Source: Triatoma infestans (lineage: Eukaryota; Arthropoda; Insecta; Hemiptera; Reduviidae). From it: a stretch of 64,000 bases of DNA. Position 1 is the stretch's first letter. The number at the start of each line of letters is the position of its first letter. The notes beneath the pieces were generated by a model that was not told the origin of the DNA, did not search any database, and saw only the letters and a program-made list of their open reading frames with translations. The stretch lies in NCBI GenBank assembly GCA_011037195.1, contig JAAEAF010004391.1:1-64000 (forward strand), in the 5' to 3' direction. The translations under genes were made by a program, and so were the position numbers. This document shows positions 32,688-44,075 of the stretch, in pieces.

Positions 32688-32719
32688 CCGCATCCGGTGG
32701 TTAGTTCGCCATCTTTACC

Positions 32720-33240
32720 ATGCCCCATAAGACGCCTCCCCCCGTCAGCGCCCAGCTGTCGTCTGTCGTCTTTGACAGACTGGTCAAAGAAGCTACGGAA
32801 GTGCTCCAGCAGCTTCTGGACGACCTCTTCGCCAAACGGAAGAGTAACCAACTCTCCCCCCAATGCGCTTTGGGCATGCAACGCCTGGCAGAAGTGGAAT
32901 TTTCCGCGTTCCTCCAACGGACGGAGCCCTACCTTTAGGCCTCCAAGCTACCAGGCGACATGTCCGAGGAACGTCTCCTAGCCAAGCGTTGGCAACTCCG
33001 CGCCCTGTATCACGAAGTGCAGCTTGCACTGTCCGAGGTCTTGTGTCCTCCCGCCTCCGCCTCCGCTTCCGCACCTTCCACTTCCGCTGCCTCCCGTCTT
33101 CCAGTTATTCCCGTTCCCACCTTCTCCGGCGATATCTGTCGCTGGGGGGAATTTCGCGCCTTATTTCAATCGATCGTCATCGACCAGACGTCGCTTTCCG
33201 ATATCGATCGCCTGCACTATCTTCATGGGGTGCTAGAGGG
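32720..33240 (+). pseudogene. BEL gag, N-terminal part
   Basis: Starts at an ATG ~55 bases past the LTR. An in-frame TAG at 32936-32938 breaks it. The same frame then continues with LPVIPVPTFSGDICRWGEF..F and LSDIDRLHYLHGVLEG, the hallmark of BEL/Pao gag (the domain often called DUF1759). A run of seven C at ~33240 marks a frameshift into the next part. Gag would form the particle shell. Confidence 0.85.
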
Positions 33241-34293
33241 CCCCCCCGCGCCATCATCGCCAATATCCCGTTAGTGGACGGTCAATTCGATCGCGCCTGG
33301 CACGCTCTGTGCACGGCGTATGATAACCGCCGGCACTTTGCCGAAACCCTCCTACAGCGCCTCCTCGAGGTTCCTTCCGGCACCCCCCTTTCGTCCGTCC
33401 AGAGCCTGGAACGGATACTCACTGGCCCTTTGGAAGCCGCTCACGCCCTATTGACCGTGGCCGCCCCAGATCTCGCTTCCTTCCTCATGTTTTCCTTGAT
33501 CGCCCGCCACTTCGACGCCCAGACCCGGGAAGCGTTCGAACTCGAGCATGCGGCTGTCGAGTTCCCCACAGTCACGGACGTTACCGCCTTCCTGCAACGA
33601 CGCCTGCACGCCTTACGCCTCATCCCCCCTTCTCCGCATCACATCACCCCCCCGTCGCCTCGCTCTCGCGACTCGGTTCCTTCTCGCCCTCCATTCCCGC
33701 TGCCGAGGTCCTCTGGCCCGTCCTCGCCTCCTCGCGCCGCCCGCACCCCCGGCCTTACGTCGCCTAAATCTACTACGGCGACTACATCTCCGCCGCGACC
33801 CCGCTCCACCCCCTTGTGCGCCTACTGCCGTGGCCCAGACCACACTATTCGTCAATGTGTGGCATTCAAATCAATGCCCGTGGGGCGTCGGCGCGAGTTT
33901 GTTATGAACCACCATGTGTGCCGGAACTGTCTGTCCGATGGTCATGTTCATGACCGATGCCGCTCAGAACAGACGTGCCACCTGTGCCGACGTCGCCACC
34001 ATACCATCTTGCATCTCCCTTCCCAAAGCGTCCCCACTCGTCTTCCGTCTTCGTACGAGCCCTCAACCAGTCGCCGCCCCTCGCCTCCCCGCTCTCCTCG
34101 CCAATCGCCGCCTCCCTCACTCTCACTGCCTCATCCGGAGGCTGAGCGTGGCGCCTCCCCACCATGTAAACGGTGGGCCGACTGCCCATCACCGCCACCA
34201 CTCATTTCCGATCCGAGACCTCAATCGCCTCCCGCCTCCCGTGGACGCATTCGTAGGCGGCATCTCTCCGATCCTTCTCTGCCTGACTATTGA
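33241..34293 (+). pseudogene. BEL gag, C-terminal part with zinc fingers
   Basis: Continues gag in another frame: an alpha-helical region (WHALCTAYDNRRHFAETLLQRLL), a proline/serine-rich stretch, then Cys/His motifs CAYCRGPDHTIRQC, CRNCLSDGHVHDRC and CHLCRRRHHTILH, the nucleic-acid-binding set found before the BEL protease. The frame ends at TGA 34291-34293; pol continues in the same frame after it, so this may be an acquired stop or a readthrough gag/pol boundary. Confidence 0.82.
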
Positions 34294-36075
34294 CCGTCGC
34301 TCCCGCTTCACGCCCCACTTCGCTCGCCTCCACCCGTGCTCATGCCCACCGTTCGCCTGCGCCTAGAAAATCCTCCGTATGGTGACCTCACTCGCGCCCT
34401 CGTCGATTCCGGGAGTCATGTGACTATCATCACCCGCGCCTGTGCCCAACGCCTTCGTCTACCGCTCCAGCGTTCGGACTCCCGAATCGCCACTCTAGGT
34501 TCCCACGCCTCCACCCTCTCACATTACCGTGCCACCGTCACCCTTTTGCACCCCGGTGATCCGCCTCGTCTGTCCGTATCCGTGCTGGTGCTTGACCACA
34601 TCATTCCCCTCACCCCGCACCAGGCTCTGCCGGTCAACTGGGCCCGGCTGAAGCATCTTCTCCTCGCTGACTGCCGGTTTAACAAACCGGGAGACATTGA
34701 TGTTCTTCTTGGGAATGATGTCCTTCCCCATCTTCTTCTTCCGGGCAGGCTTCCGCCTACCTTGCGTACCCCAGCCGCCTTTCAGACCACTCTCGGCTGG
34801 GTCCTTTATGGGCCTTATCGCCCTCTGCCGTATGCGAAACGGGTACGGTTTACCGCATCCACCCGCGACAATGAGCGCCCCCCTTCTAGCGTTTCTCACC
34901 AACGCTCCGCGCCACCCCCTCCATCGAATTCGCCTCCTGTTGCTGAGGGTCCGTCGAAGGATAGCACCGCCTCACTTCCTGTAGTCCCGGAGACACCCGC
35001 CTCACTCGCCATTCCTCCGTGCATCTTGCCCCCTTGCTCTTCTCAAGGTGAGGAGGAGGACCTAACTCAGCTCGTCCGCCGCTTCTGGGAGGTCGATAAA
35101 GTGCCAGAAAATCTACCACTGACCACCGCCGAACGCGCCTGTGAGAACCTCTTCTCCCGCTCCGTCCAACGTTCCGCCAGTGGACGGTATATCGTCTCCC
35201 TTCCCCTTATTGATGTCAACCTCGGGGTCTCCGTCGCCGTCGCCACCCGCCAGTTCCTCCGATTAGAAAAACGCCTTAATCAAAACCCCGCCTTACGTGA
35301 CGCATATGTCGAATTCATGCGCGACTATTTGGACAGCGGCCACATGGAAGTCGTGCGTCCCGATGACGCGCCGCCCTCTTATTCGCCATACTACATTCCG
35401 CATCACGCGGTTCATCGCCCAGACGACCCGCCTACTAAGTTGCGGGTCGTGTTCAACGCCTCCTGCGCCTCCTCTAACGGCCGGTCACTGAATGACCTTT
35501 TGCTTACCGGCCCAAAACTTCAGGCCGACATCGCCACGCTTCTTCTGCGCTTTCGCCTTCACGCCTTCGTTTTCACCGCCGACATCCGGCAAATGTATCG
35601 CCAGATCCTGGTCACTCCCGAGCAGCGGGATTTCCAGCGCATCATCTGGCGATTCTCCGATCAAGACCCCATTTCGTCCTTCCGCCTAAACACAGTCACC
35701 TACGGCGTATCCTCCGCGCCCTATCTCGCCCTACGCACCCTTCGCCAACTAGCGACGGATGATGGGGATAAGTATCCCCAAGCCCAGGCCACCCTCCTCC
35801 ATGATGTGTACGTCGATGATGTCCTCACCGGCGCATCGTCAGAGGCGGAAGCCCAAGCCCTACGCGCCCAATTACAGCAGCTGCTCACGGCGGGCGGGTT
35901 CGAGTTGCGAAAATGGGCCTCCAACTCTCCTGCCCTCCTGCAGGGCCTCCCGCCTGACCATTGCCGCCTCTCTCCGTCTGAGGACCCCCTATGCCTGGAC
36001 CGCGACCCGGTCCTCAAAATTTTGGGGCTAGGGTGGAACCCTACCGCGGATACCTTCTTCTACGCCGTCGCATAA
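34294..36075 (+). pseudogene. BEL pol: protease and reverse transcriptase
   Basis: The first part holds an aspartic protease: RALVDSGSHVTIIT (catalytic D-S-G) and DVLLGNDVLPHLL. The RT follows: LRVVFNASCASSNGRSLND, motif A region TADIRQMYRQI, and motif C YVDDVLTG, all typical of BEL/Pao. The frame ends at TAA 36073-36075, and the pol sequence goes on in another frame from ~36066, so a small indel broke it. High GC and C-rich third positions separate it from the host DNA. Confidence 0.88.
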
Positions 36076-36590
36076 GCACTCCCGCCTCCACCAAACGCAC
36101 CGTTCTCAGCCAGATTGCTCGCATCTTCGACCCTCTCGGGTGGCTTACTCCCGTCACCTTCCGCGCCAAACTGTTTTTCCGCCAGCTATGTCGCCTCCAA
36201 TTGGAATGGGATCAAACCCTTCCCGAGAAACTCGTCGCGCCTTGGCATGACTTCCAAAGTCACCTCCCGGATCTCGGCCACCTTCAAATACCGCGCCTAT
36301 TGCCCGACGTTCATCCCTCCTCAGCTCATCACCTTGTGGGATTCTGCGACGCCTCTGAATCGGGTTACGCCGCAGTCGTGTACCTCCACACCACCACTGC
36401 AAATGGCCATTATCACGTCCATCTCCTCACCGCCAAATCAAAGGTGGCCCCCAACAAATCCATATCCTTACCGCGCCTTGAATTATGTGGCGCCCATCTA
36501 CTCGCCAAACTCCTCCACGCGGTTAACACGCGCATACTCCCGCACCTAGGCGCCTTTCTCACCGCGTTCTCCGACTCCAGGTCGCACTCG
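36066..36590 (+). pseudogene. BEL pol: RNase H domain
   Basis: In a second frame: SQIARIFDPLGWLTPV (standard BEL motif after RT), VGFCDASESGYAAVVYL (first RNase H aspartate) and ISLPRLELCGAHLLAKL (second acidic residue). A further frame change near 36580 follows the FSDSR segment (third aspartate). Degrades the RNA strand in a live element. Confidence 0.83.
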
Positions 36591-37430
36591 CCTGGATTCG
36601 GGGTGAGAGTCACCGGTGGAAGACCTTCGTCGGCAACCGCGTGGCGGAAATTCAAGATCTCCTTCCATCTAACGCGTGGCGCCATGTCTCTTCTCAGGAC
36701 AACCCTGCCGATTGCGCCTCTAGAGGCGTAGCGCCTCACCACCTCCAGGACCACCCCTTGTGGTGGAAGGGGCCCTCCTGGCTTGCCACCGCCCCCGCCT
36801 CCTGGCCCCACGCTCCCGCGCCTTCCGTTGAGGAGTCCATCGAGCAAGAGGCCAAACCCCCGGCCTCGCTGGTGCTCGTCGCCAGCTCCGAAGACAACAC
36901 CATCTTCAATCGCTTCTCTTCGCTGATGGCCCTTAAGCGTGTCACCGCCTATTGTCGGCGCTTTTGTTTTAACTGCCGCAACCCCTCCACCCGCCGCATT
37001 GGATTTCTCACCGCCTCTGAGCTTCAAGATGCCACTCTGGCCTTAGTACGCCTGGCCCAATCCACGCACCTGGATAAGGAACTCCAAGAGGCCCGTGACC
37101 CGCGATCTCGACATCGCCTTCTGCGCCAATTAAACCTCTTCGTTGATGATGAGCAGGTACTTCGCGTCGGCGGGCGTCTCTCGTCTGCTCCTCTATCATA
37201 TGGTTTCCGCCATCCGGCCTTGCTCCCCAAGAAGCATCTACTCACCCAACTCATCATCGACGACGCCCACATTCGCCTTCTACACGCCGGAGCTCTCGCC
37301 ACCCACGCCTACATTCGCCGCCATTATTGGATCTTGGATGGGCGCAATGTGGTGCGCCATCACATCGGAAAATGTAATCGGTGCTTCACCGCCAAACCGC
37401 GCCCCGTCATCCAACCCATGTGCAATCTCC
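36590..37430 (+). pseudogene. BEL pol: RNase H tail and integrase zinc-binding domain
   Basis: Third frame: WRHVSSQDNPADCASRG is the well-known BEL/Pao segment. Near the end, LLHAGALATHAYIRRHYWI and then CNRC form the HHCC zinc-binding domain of integrase. A frameshift at ~37430 leads to the catalytic core. Confidence 0.83.
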
Positions 37431-38353
37431 CCGCCCACCGCCTTCACCGTGACCGGCGTTGACTTCGCCGGCCCATTCGCCATTTCTAGTGCTCGTCTCC
37501 GTGGCGCGGTGGTCACTAAAGGCTACTTGGTGGCTTTCATCTGCTTCACCACCAAAGCCGTGCACTTCAAGATCGCGTCAGAGCTATCTACATCCGCCTT
37601 TCTCGCCGCCTTCCGCCGTTTCACCGCTCGCCGTGGGCTTCCGACCACAATCTTTTCCGACAACGGCACTAACTTTGTCGGAGCCCACAACGAGCTTCGG
37701 GAACTCGGTCGCCTTTTGAGTGACGAACGTCACCAACAGGCGGTCTGTCGCGCTGCCGCTTCCGCTGGCATTGAGTGGAGATTTATCCCCCCGGCCAGTC
37801 CTCATTTTGGAGGCCTCTGGGAAGCGGCTATTAAGTCCGCCAAACACCATCTCACCCGCGTCATTGGTGATCAGCGCCTCACCTACGAGGAGCTACTCAC
37901 CGTGACCACCGACGTCTAGGCGATCTTGAACTCGCGCCCTCTGTGCGCCCTCTCGTCCGACACAAACGACCCGGAACCCCTCACGCCCGGCCATTTTCTT
38001 GTTTTCCGCCCTCTTACCGCGCCTCCTGAGCGCGACGTTACCGCCCTCAATATCAATCGCCTGTCCCGGTGGCAACTGACCCAGCGCATCCAACAGGACT
38101 TTTGGAAGCGCTGGCGTCAAGAGTACCTTCATACCCTCCAACAACGCACCAAGTGGCTCCTCCCCGCTACGGAAGTCGCCCCCGGCACCGTCGTCATAGT
38201 CCATCAGGACAATGTTCCGCACAATGGCCTTTAGGCCGCATCGTCACCCTCCATCCGGGACGTGACTCCGTCAGTCGCGTCGCCGATGTGCACACCGCCT
38301 CCGGCACCCTCCGCCGTCCTCTCGCCAAACTTTGTCCGCTCCCGACCCAGTGA
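37430..38353 (+). pseudogene. BEL pol: integrase core and C-terminus
   Basis: Catalytic triad: D in GVDFAGPF, D in FSDNGTNFVGA, and E in GGLWEAAIKSAK. An in-frame TAG at 37917-37919 interrupts before NSRPLCALSSD, and another frameshift near 38228 precedes the final GRIVTLHPGRD..RVADVHTASGTLRRP segment, the usual BEL C-terminal motif. Stop at 38351-38353, ~30 bases before the 3' LTR. Confidence 0.85.
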
Positions 38354-38372
38354 TCACTGAAGTCGAGTCTTC

Positions 38373-38385
38373 AGGGCGGGCGGGA
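38373..38385 (+). promoter_or_regulatory. BEL polypurine-like tract
   Basis: AGGGCGGGCGGGA immediately before the 3' LTR. It is interrupted by two C but is in the correct place to prime plus-strand synthesis. Confidence 0.55.
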
Positions 38386-39196
38386 TGTTCGGTCGGCTCC
38401 CTTTGAGGGATTAACTCTGCCTCGATATTTTAACTTGGTAATTTTCCCACGCCTGCCTCTCTTACGCGCCTACTCCGCCCGTGCGTGCGTACGCGTTAAT
38501 CCGCTTGCCTTTAAAATAATTTCATCGCCCGCATATTTCCCACGCCTTCCCACCCCTTTTTTACCTCCCTCTTCGGTGGTGGGATGGCGGCGCCTTTTAT
38601 CTCTCCTGTTCGCGCCTAACGTTTACTTCCCCACACTCTAGAACCCTTCCTTTCTATAAAACCTTTTTCTTCACTGTTCGTCCAGCTCTCGCCTGTGCAA
38701 CGTGTACTTCCGCTTCTTTCTAAGCAGTTAGTCGTGAGTGTAAAATTCGCCTTATATTGATTCGCCGTATTCGCGCCTTTCGATAACGAATTAATATTCG
38801 TTATCTTCTTGAGATACAAGTCGCGTCTTTCCTCGCCATCCTCTGGAGAATCAGTCACCTTCCGCGCCTGGGCTCTTCTAACACCACCAGCCGTTATCAA
38901 CAACAGCGTCATCAGCTTACACGGAGCACTCTCACTCCCTTCCTTTCACCTGAGATCCTTTCTTTCCCACACACCCACACGCCCACACAAATACACGTAC
39001 ACGCCACAGCTTCCTCGACCGTTCACCTATCGTCGCAGCTTCGCCGCTTGCGCCTTCAGCTTCACCACTCTCCAGGTAAGTCGCAGCTTCTTCCTTTGCA
39101 TCTCATTTTTATTTTAATTTATTTATTTTATTTTTTTTGTATTTCACTTCTTGGCGTACGTTCGCCCTCGCTCCTTGGGTGTCTGCCGCGCAGACA
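38386..39196 (+). repeat. BEL 3' LTR (811 bp)
   Basis: TGTTCGG..GCAGACA, uninterrupted. TATA box at 38655-38661. Contains the unoccupied LINE target site at 38675-38687. Confidence 0.93.
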
Positions 39197-39201
39197 GTAT
39201 T

Positions 39202-39470
39202 AATAATAATCAACAGAGCACCACCGTTTTTAAAATAAATATATTATTCTCTAAGCAAATTTAAGTACTTTACAATATCATAACTATATCTTAATAAATC
39301 AGATGTTTATCTAGAATAAAGGCAAATCACTATCACTGGCACTGAGTTTAAGAAAGCGATTCCTGAAGCAAGTGTTCTGGCTTGAATGTCTGTTTTAGAT
39401 TGTTCTTGAAGGAATGTCTTCTAATTGTTCGTTCAAACCTTCCCCTGTGAGAAGAAAGGGTAGACAATGC
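39202..39470 (-). repeat. Family C copy, part 2 (split by the BEL element)
   Basis: Continues part 1: 'aataataatcaacagagcaccaccg', 'aaaataaatatattattctcta', 'gaaggaatgtcttct' are the reverse complement of the body seen at 21225-21400 and 7700-7900. Beyond ~39470 the sequence no longer matches the other copies. Confidence 0.7.
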
Positions 39471-39675
39471 TATCAAGTTCATGAACTCTAAAAGACAATA
39501 GTGGTCTTCTACCTGAAGAGTCCTTTTGCAAGGGAATGTCACATTTTCTTCATAATCTTGATTATTTCAAATTAAATATATTTTTATATTTCTGGCATCC
39601 ATCACACCTTGAAGCTTTTAAATAGATAGGTCTGGAGAGAATGGTTTAATTTGTGGATCCCACAATAGACCTTTA
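39471..39675. other. No recognised gene
   Basis: Possible extension of the Family C-containing element; a short reverse frame 39348-39542 has no domain that I recognise. Confidence 0.35.
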
Positions 39676-39679
39676 GGGG

Positions 39680-40080
39680 CGCGTTTTAATAGCCAATCCT
39701 TATAGAATCAAATCTAATATGTACAGTTGATACACTAAGTTTAATGAAAATCGTTGGAGCCATTTACGATAAATCATTGAAAAAACCTGGAAAATCCATT
39801 CAGAGTAATGGTACTTCCGGTTGACCGATTTTGACCGAAACTTTATTGGTCAGGTACCTCTGGTAGAACTTAAACGGAGTTTCAAGATTGAACTTTCTCC
39901 GACTTTCCGTGTTTGAGTTATGCTGACCACCAACTTCACACATACAAGCAGGCCAATTACTAAATACTATTTTGACGGACTCAGAGAACTTCAAAAAGTT
40001 TACTTCCGGTTCCCACTTGATATCGAAAATTCGTCACGATTGCAAGACTTTCTCTAACCAGCTGCGAGAGAAAATTAAAA
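39680..40080 (+). repeat. Family A, 3' part, diverged
   Basis: Contains 'aatcgttggagccattt', GTACTTCCGGTTGACCG, 'aacggagtttcaagattgaactttctccga', and ends with the worn hairpin TCTCTAACCAGCTGCGAGAGA. Confidence 0.7.
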
Positions 40081-41925
40081 GTAAATTATATGAGTCCTAT
40101 ATATTTTCATAACTTGAAACAGACATTTCCAACTTACATGAAATCTAAACTAAATATGTCAAATGAAACTCTTAATTTACTTGCACGTATGTATCAGTTA
40201 TCACATATCAAACATGTGGATTAGTGTGACCACATACAACAATGAATGTATTTCAATAATAAATAGTAAATCCAATAAGAATTATTTCGTTTTACGTGAC
40301 ATCAAAGTTACGTGGTAGAATAATTAGTAACGGACGGTATAAATATGTTCACCAAAACAAGTTGAAAAAAACCAAAAGAAAAAAGTTGAAGCTTTCTTCA
40401 AGAAAATCACGAATAACTGAAAAAACATTTAGTAAATTTGTACTTCTGCTTGATGGCTTTTGCCCGAAACCTTGGTATCAGAAATGGTGGTAATACCTGA
40501 ACGGTATATCAAGTTTAGCTTACTACGACTCAGTGCTCACTCTAACGGTTACGTCACCCAGGACAAAAAGACAAATTGCTGCCTCTTAAGTATATATATA
40601 TATATACTTTAAGCAAGTCTATTGAAACACAAGCTGGAGCAGCTATCTATTCTGCTAATGCTATTCTGTTCAGAGAAGTATATGCATGTTCAAACAAGTT
40701 CAAGTATCGACCTTTACGAATTCTGCGATAATTTTCCAATAATAAAGTAAATATTTTTAGCTTTAAGACAAAAACAATATAAATACGCTACGTACTGTAA
40801 ATTTTTAGCGAACGAAATAATCGATATGTGAAATTTTCTATTCATTGAGTATTTAACATATCAATATTTTTCTCACACAATTTTGGCGCCCCTAGAGCCG
40901 GGTGCTGTAACGACCTTTCGTTTTTGAGATATCCTGTTTAAAACACACACACACACACACACAATACAATCCATTTGTTAAAAACATTTTTTTCATACGC
41001 AGGATCTCAAAAAGTAAATACATAAATAAAATAAATAACATAGTAAAATAATAAAGCAAATCATATTTAAAGAAGTAGATAAACAATATCGTATTTAATT
41101 AGAAAAATGTTTTAACTAGAATACCAAATTGAAAATATCTCATTCTTTGCGCTAGTGTGGTCAATATCTAAACTTGAGGGTAAAAAAAAGAGATGCATTT
41201 ACTTTATTCATTGTTTGATAAATAAATATTATTTTATATATTTATTATGGAAGGCTTGTTTATAATTCGATGAAAGGTTTATTTATTTAGGTGGTAGAAA
41301 TATATAGAAATATGTTTATTAAATGAAAATAAATTACATAATACCTTTGTGAAAACAAAATAATATAGCTCATAGACATGGAATATATCCGTCTGTCAAG
41401 GTCTGTATTAATTCCCCCAATCCCTAACTTATACCAATAAAGTGCAAGGTATCCTCTTTTTGTTCACTTCACTGGGGACACATAGCACCCTCCTGATGCC
41501 ACGGTTTGCAGTTCAAATTTAATAGTTCAGCCCTATATTTTAATATTAAACTCATAGCTTGCCGGTCAAACTCATTATTTATATATGGATTATACGTACT
41601 GAGAGCGCAAATCTAGACTCAAAGATATAGACTAAATCTAGACTCTAATCATCTTTTAAAAAATAAATTGTTGCTCAGACTCTTCCACGAACTGTCTAAT
41701 AGTTTTTAATTTTTTTCTATAGCTCAGTAACATTAGAAAACGTCCATTTGGACGCCGGTAACTTTGTCCCCACTCCAACCAACTTTTCTATATCAATAAA
41801 CGTTTTTAGAAATAACTTCTCTGGCCAAAATATAAGGCAAACAACAAGCAGGCAATTCCAAAACTTTTGCTACATAAGCAAAGTGGACTTTTAATACCCG
41901 TTTTGTCTGACAGTATATAGTTGGA
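40081..41925. other. No recognised gene; worn Family A piece and microsatellites
   Basis: Bases 40360-40545 look like a highly diverged Family A interior (CTTGATGGC, 'atacctgaacggtatatcaagttt'). (TA)n lies at ~40590-40603 and (AC)n at 40941-40962, the latter after 'gttttaaaac' and 'tcgtttttgagatat', again a Family A-like context. No gene seen. Confidence 0.45.
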
Positions 41926-41927
41926 TT

Positions 41928-42335
41928 TCCCACAGGGGGTATCGTTGCAAGCAGTTACTTAGGGAGTAACGACCCCACAGGTTACCACAGCTTAGTACTC
42001 ATGCACTTCCTCAGAACAGTACAAAATACACTTAAACTGTATATACTCTACCCTTTACAGATAAGGACAATCACATTACACAAACTAGGCGAAAGCCAAG
42101 GTAGAAGGAAAGGATTAGCTCAGCGGAGGTCCCGATTTCGAATCCAGCATGCTGCCCTTAGATTTTCTCTTCCTAGCCACTACAACTCCTGTCCCGTGAT
42201 GGGCAATGTTGCATGTAGCTAGAGAACACTGCTTGGAGTCCTGCACTGTGCATTGGAGAAGGCTCCGGTGGAGGGGGGCACAGATCTTTCAGGTCGCAAT
42301 GCAATAATCCTCTACAACAATCTACAATCTATATA
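41928..42335 (+). repeat. Family E (tRNA-Ala-containing) element, internally deleted
   Basis: Matches 49115-49849 in 'gcagttacttagggagtaacg', 'gggttaccacagct', 'cacttcctcagaacagtac', 'aggattagctcag', 'gaggtcccg..ttcgaatccagcatgctgccc', 'tagagaacactgcttggag', 'atctttcaggtcgcaat'. The anticodon arm of the tRNA-like part is deleted. No coding sequence is convincing. Confidence 0.75.
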
Positions 42336-43384
42336 CTTGAGTGTATATTTCGGCAATGAAAATACTTTTTTGAAAACAGCCTTTTTAATTTGTTTAAGGG
42401 TTATAAAATTATGAACCACTTAACAGCCTTTTTTAATTACATTTATCTTGGTGTGAATTACATTATTCCCGACGTTTCGACACTCTGCGTGTCATCATCA
42501 TTGGAAAACTATTGTTCACAATTTCTTTTCCTATCTGAAATATAATTTATAAGGTTTTATATAATAGTATACTTAGTTAACAATTTTAAATTTTAATAAA
42601 CAAAGAATGTCCAACAAATTAAAGTTATACCAACCTGTATTGCGAGATATGATTAATTTAGTAGAATTTATTTCCAGTTTTGGACATACCTTATAAATTA
42701 CAGCATTCCTCTTTGACTTTCTTCGATTTTGCATCTTGTCTCCACAGTCTTATCTTGTTGGCTATAAAACTAAATTGATGAAAACTATTGAATGGAAGAA
42801 CCCATAAATGTAAGGTCTGACGTTGGACCAGGCAGTAACGACAGGTAAGGAACAGAGTTGGAATAGTAGGAGAACATTGCTGTTGGAGTTAATCCAACCA
42901 TAGAATCCAGTCAGATTTAAACCCTCTTCTCCTTAAATTTGCATACCCTATTAATCCTATTCCAGACTAAAATGTCAGAGGTCTCGTGTCCAGTTTAATG
43001 AATAAGTTGTAGTGTCACTAACTACTAGGTAATTTCTCCATTATGATTTGGTTTATATTGCACTCATTATAAACTATACTATTGTTATTTCTTTCGTATT
43101 TAGGGGACATCGACACATGTATTTCCGGTGAAAACACTGAAAACTCAATTTCGAAGAATTTAACACGATCGCAATACTTCCTCATAACATCTAACAGTAG
43201 AACAAAGTAATAAAAGTATAAGTGGTTAATAGAAGATGTAGCCTTATTTTAAGTTAATCACTAAATACATGTTTAAAACACGTTTAAAGGGTAAGAGATA
43301 AAACAAATGAAAGTATGTACAATTAAACAAAATCTATTGTCTTGTTTTTTCTACTGTTGATAAGCGATTTAATTAAAGAGGTTT
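42336..43384. other. No recognised gene apart from a hammerhead-like core
   Basis: The core at 42466-42503 is listed separately. The rest is AT-rich; 43100-43200 has Family A-like text ('tttccggtgaaaac', 'cgatcgcaatacttcctc'). Confidence 0.4.
42466..42503 (-). other. Hammerhead-like core of the kind found in Penelope-like elements
   Basis: On the reverse strand: TGATGATGACACGCAGAG followed by TGTCGAAACGTCGGG. Stem II GACAC/GTGTC is perfect, GAAAC and GTC are present, and TTCC/GGAA flanks can form stem I. The catalytic C before UGA appears as A, so it is probably dead. The element it belongs to is not defined. Confidence 0.45.
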
Positions 43385-44074
43385 AATTACACAAATTTCT
43401 CTTACTCCAGTTTTCAAAATTGTAATTGACAAATTTTGTAGTTAGCATAACAAATTTAATGAAATTCTTCGGTGTTTTTATGGAGAAAATAGCAAAACCT
43501 GGAAAAACTGTTTAGCAAAAACGCACTTCCGGTTTATTAATTTTTCTTGAAACTCGGAATTTTTTGGCCATCTATATTAATTTCTAATTAATTTTGTTTA
43601 GATGGTAGAATTGTGTATATTCAACTATGATAGCACTTTAGTGAAAAACATAACCCACCAAAAGCCCCCTTAAATTACTTCACCAAAAAGAAATGTTTCA
43701 AATAAAAGTTGTAGCTTTTTATATGCGTAGCTCACATACCAAGTTTAAAGAAAATAGTTGGAGTCGTTTTAGTGAAAATAGCAGAAAACTGATAAAAATA
43801 CTTCGCAGTAAAAACGCCCATTCGATCATCCGATTTTTTTCAAACTTGGAATTTCAACAATATATTTAATTCTAAATAATATTATTTAGATGATAGAATT
43901 TTGTAATAAACTAAAATAGCTTTTAAACGAAAAGTTTCTACGATTTTTCGTTTATGAGCTATGCTGTTCAAATACATAATACATACACCACACACACATC
44001 ATTTTCTAAAAACCACTTTTTTGGGCAGTAAAAACGGATATTTCCGGTGTTACTAGGAGTAAGAGAAAGTAAAA
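43385..44074 (+). repeat. Family A repeat, tandem copy 1
   Basis: Starts near TCTCTTACTCCAG, has two sub-units, CA tract at ~43988-44003, and ends TTACTAGGAGTAAGAGAAAG. It runs directly into the next copy through an A-run. Confidence 0.8.
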
Positions 44075-44075
44075 A

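Larger units (their letters stand above)
22940..39196 (+). mobile_element. BEL/Pao LTR retrotransposon with nested LINE insertions
   Basis: The element is bounded by ~811-bp LTRs (TGTTCGG..GCAGACA). It is flanked by GTATT at 22935-22939 and 39197-39201, the 5-bp target duplication typical of BEL/Pao. Inside are a primer-binding site, gag, and a pol with protease, RT, RNase H and integrase in BEL order; no envelope gene is seen. The reading frame is broken by several stops and frameshifts, so this copy is dead. Two LINEs (23241-32142) interrupt the 5' LTR. Without them and one target duplication it would be about 7.3 kb, an ordinary BEL size. Confidence 0.92.

Noticed and set aside
33441..38222. 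Arg/Gly/Ala-rich reverse frames opposite BEL gag-pol
   Set aside because: Products of high GC in the opposite strand; the forward strand shows the domain order of BEL/Pao.
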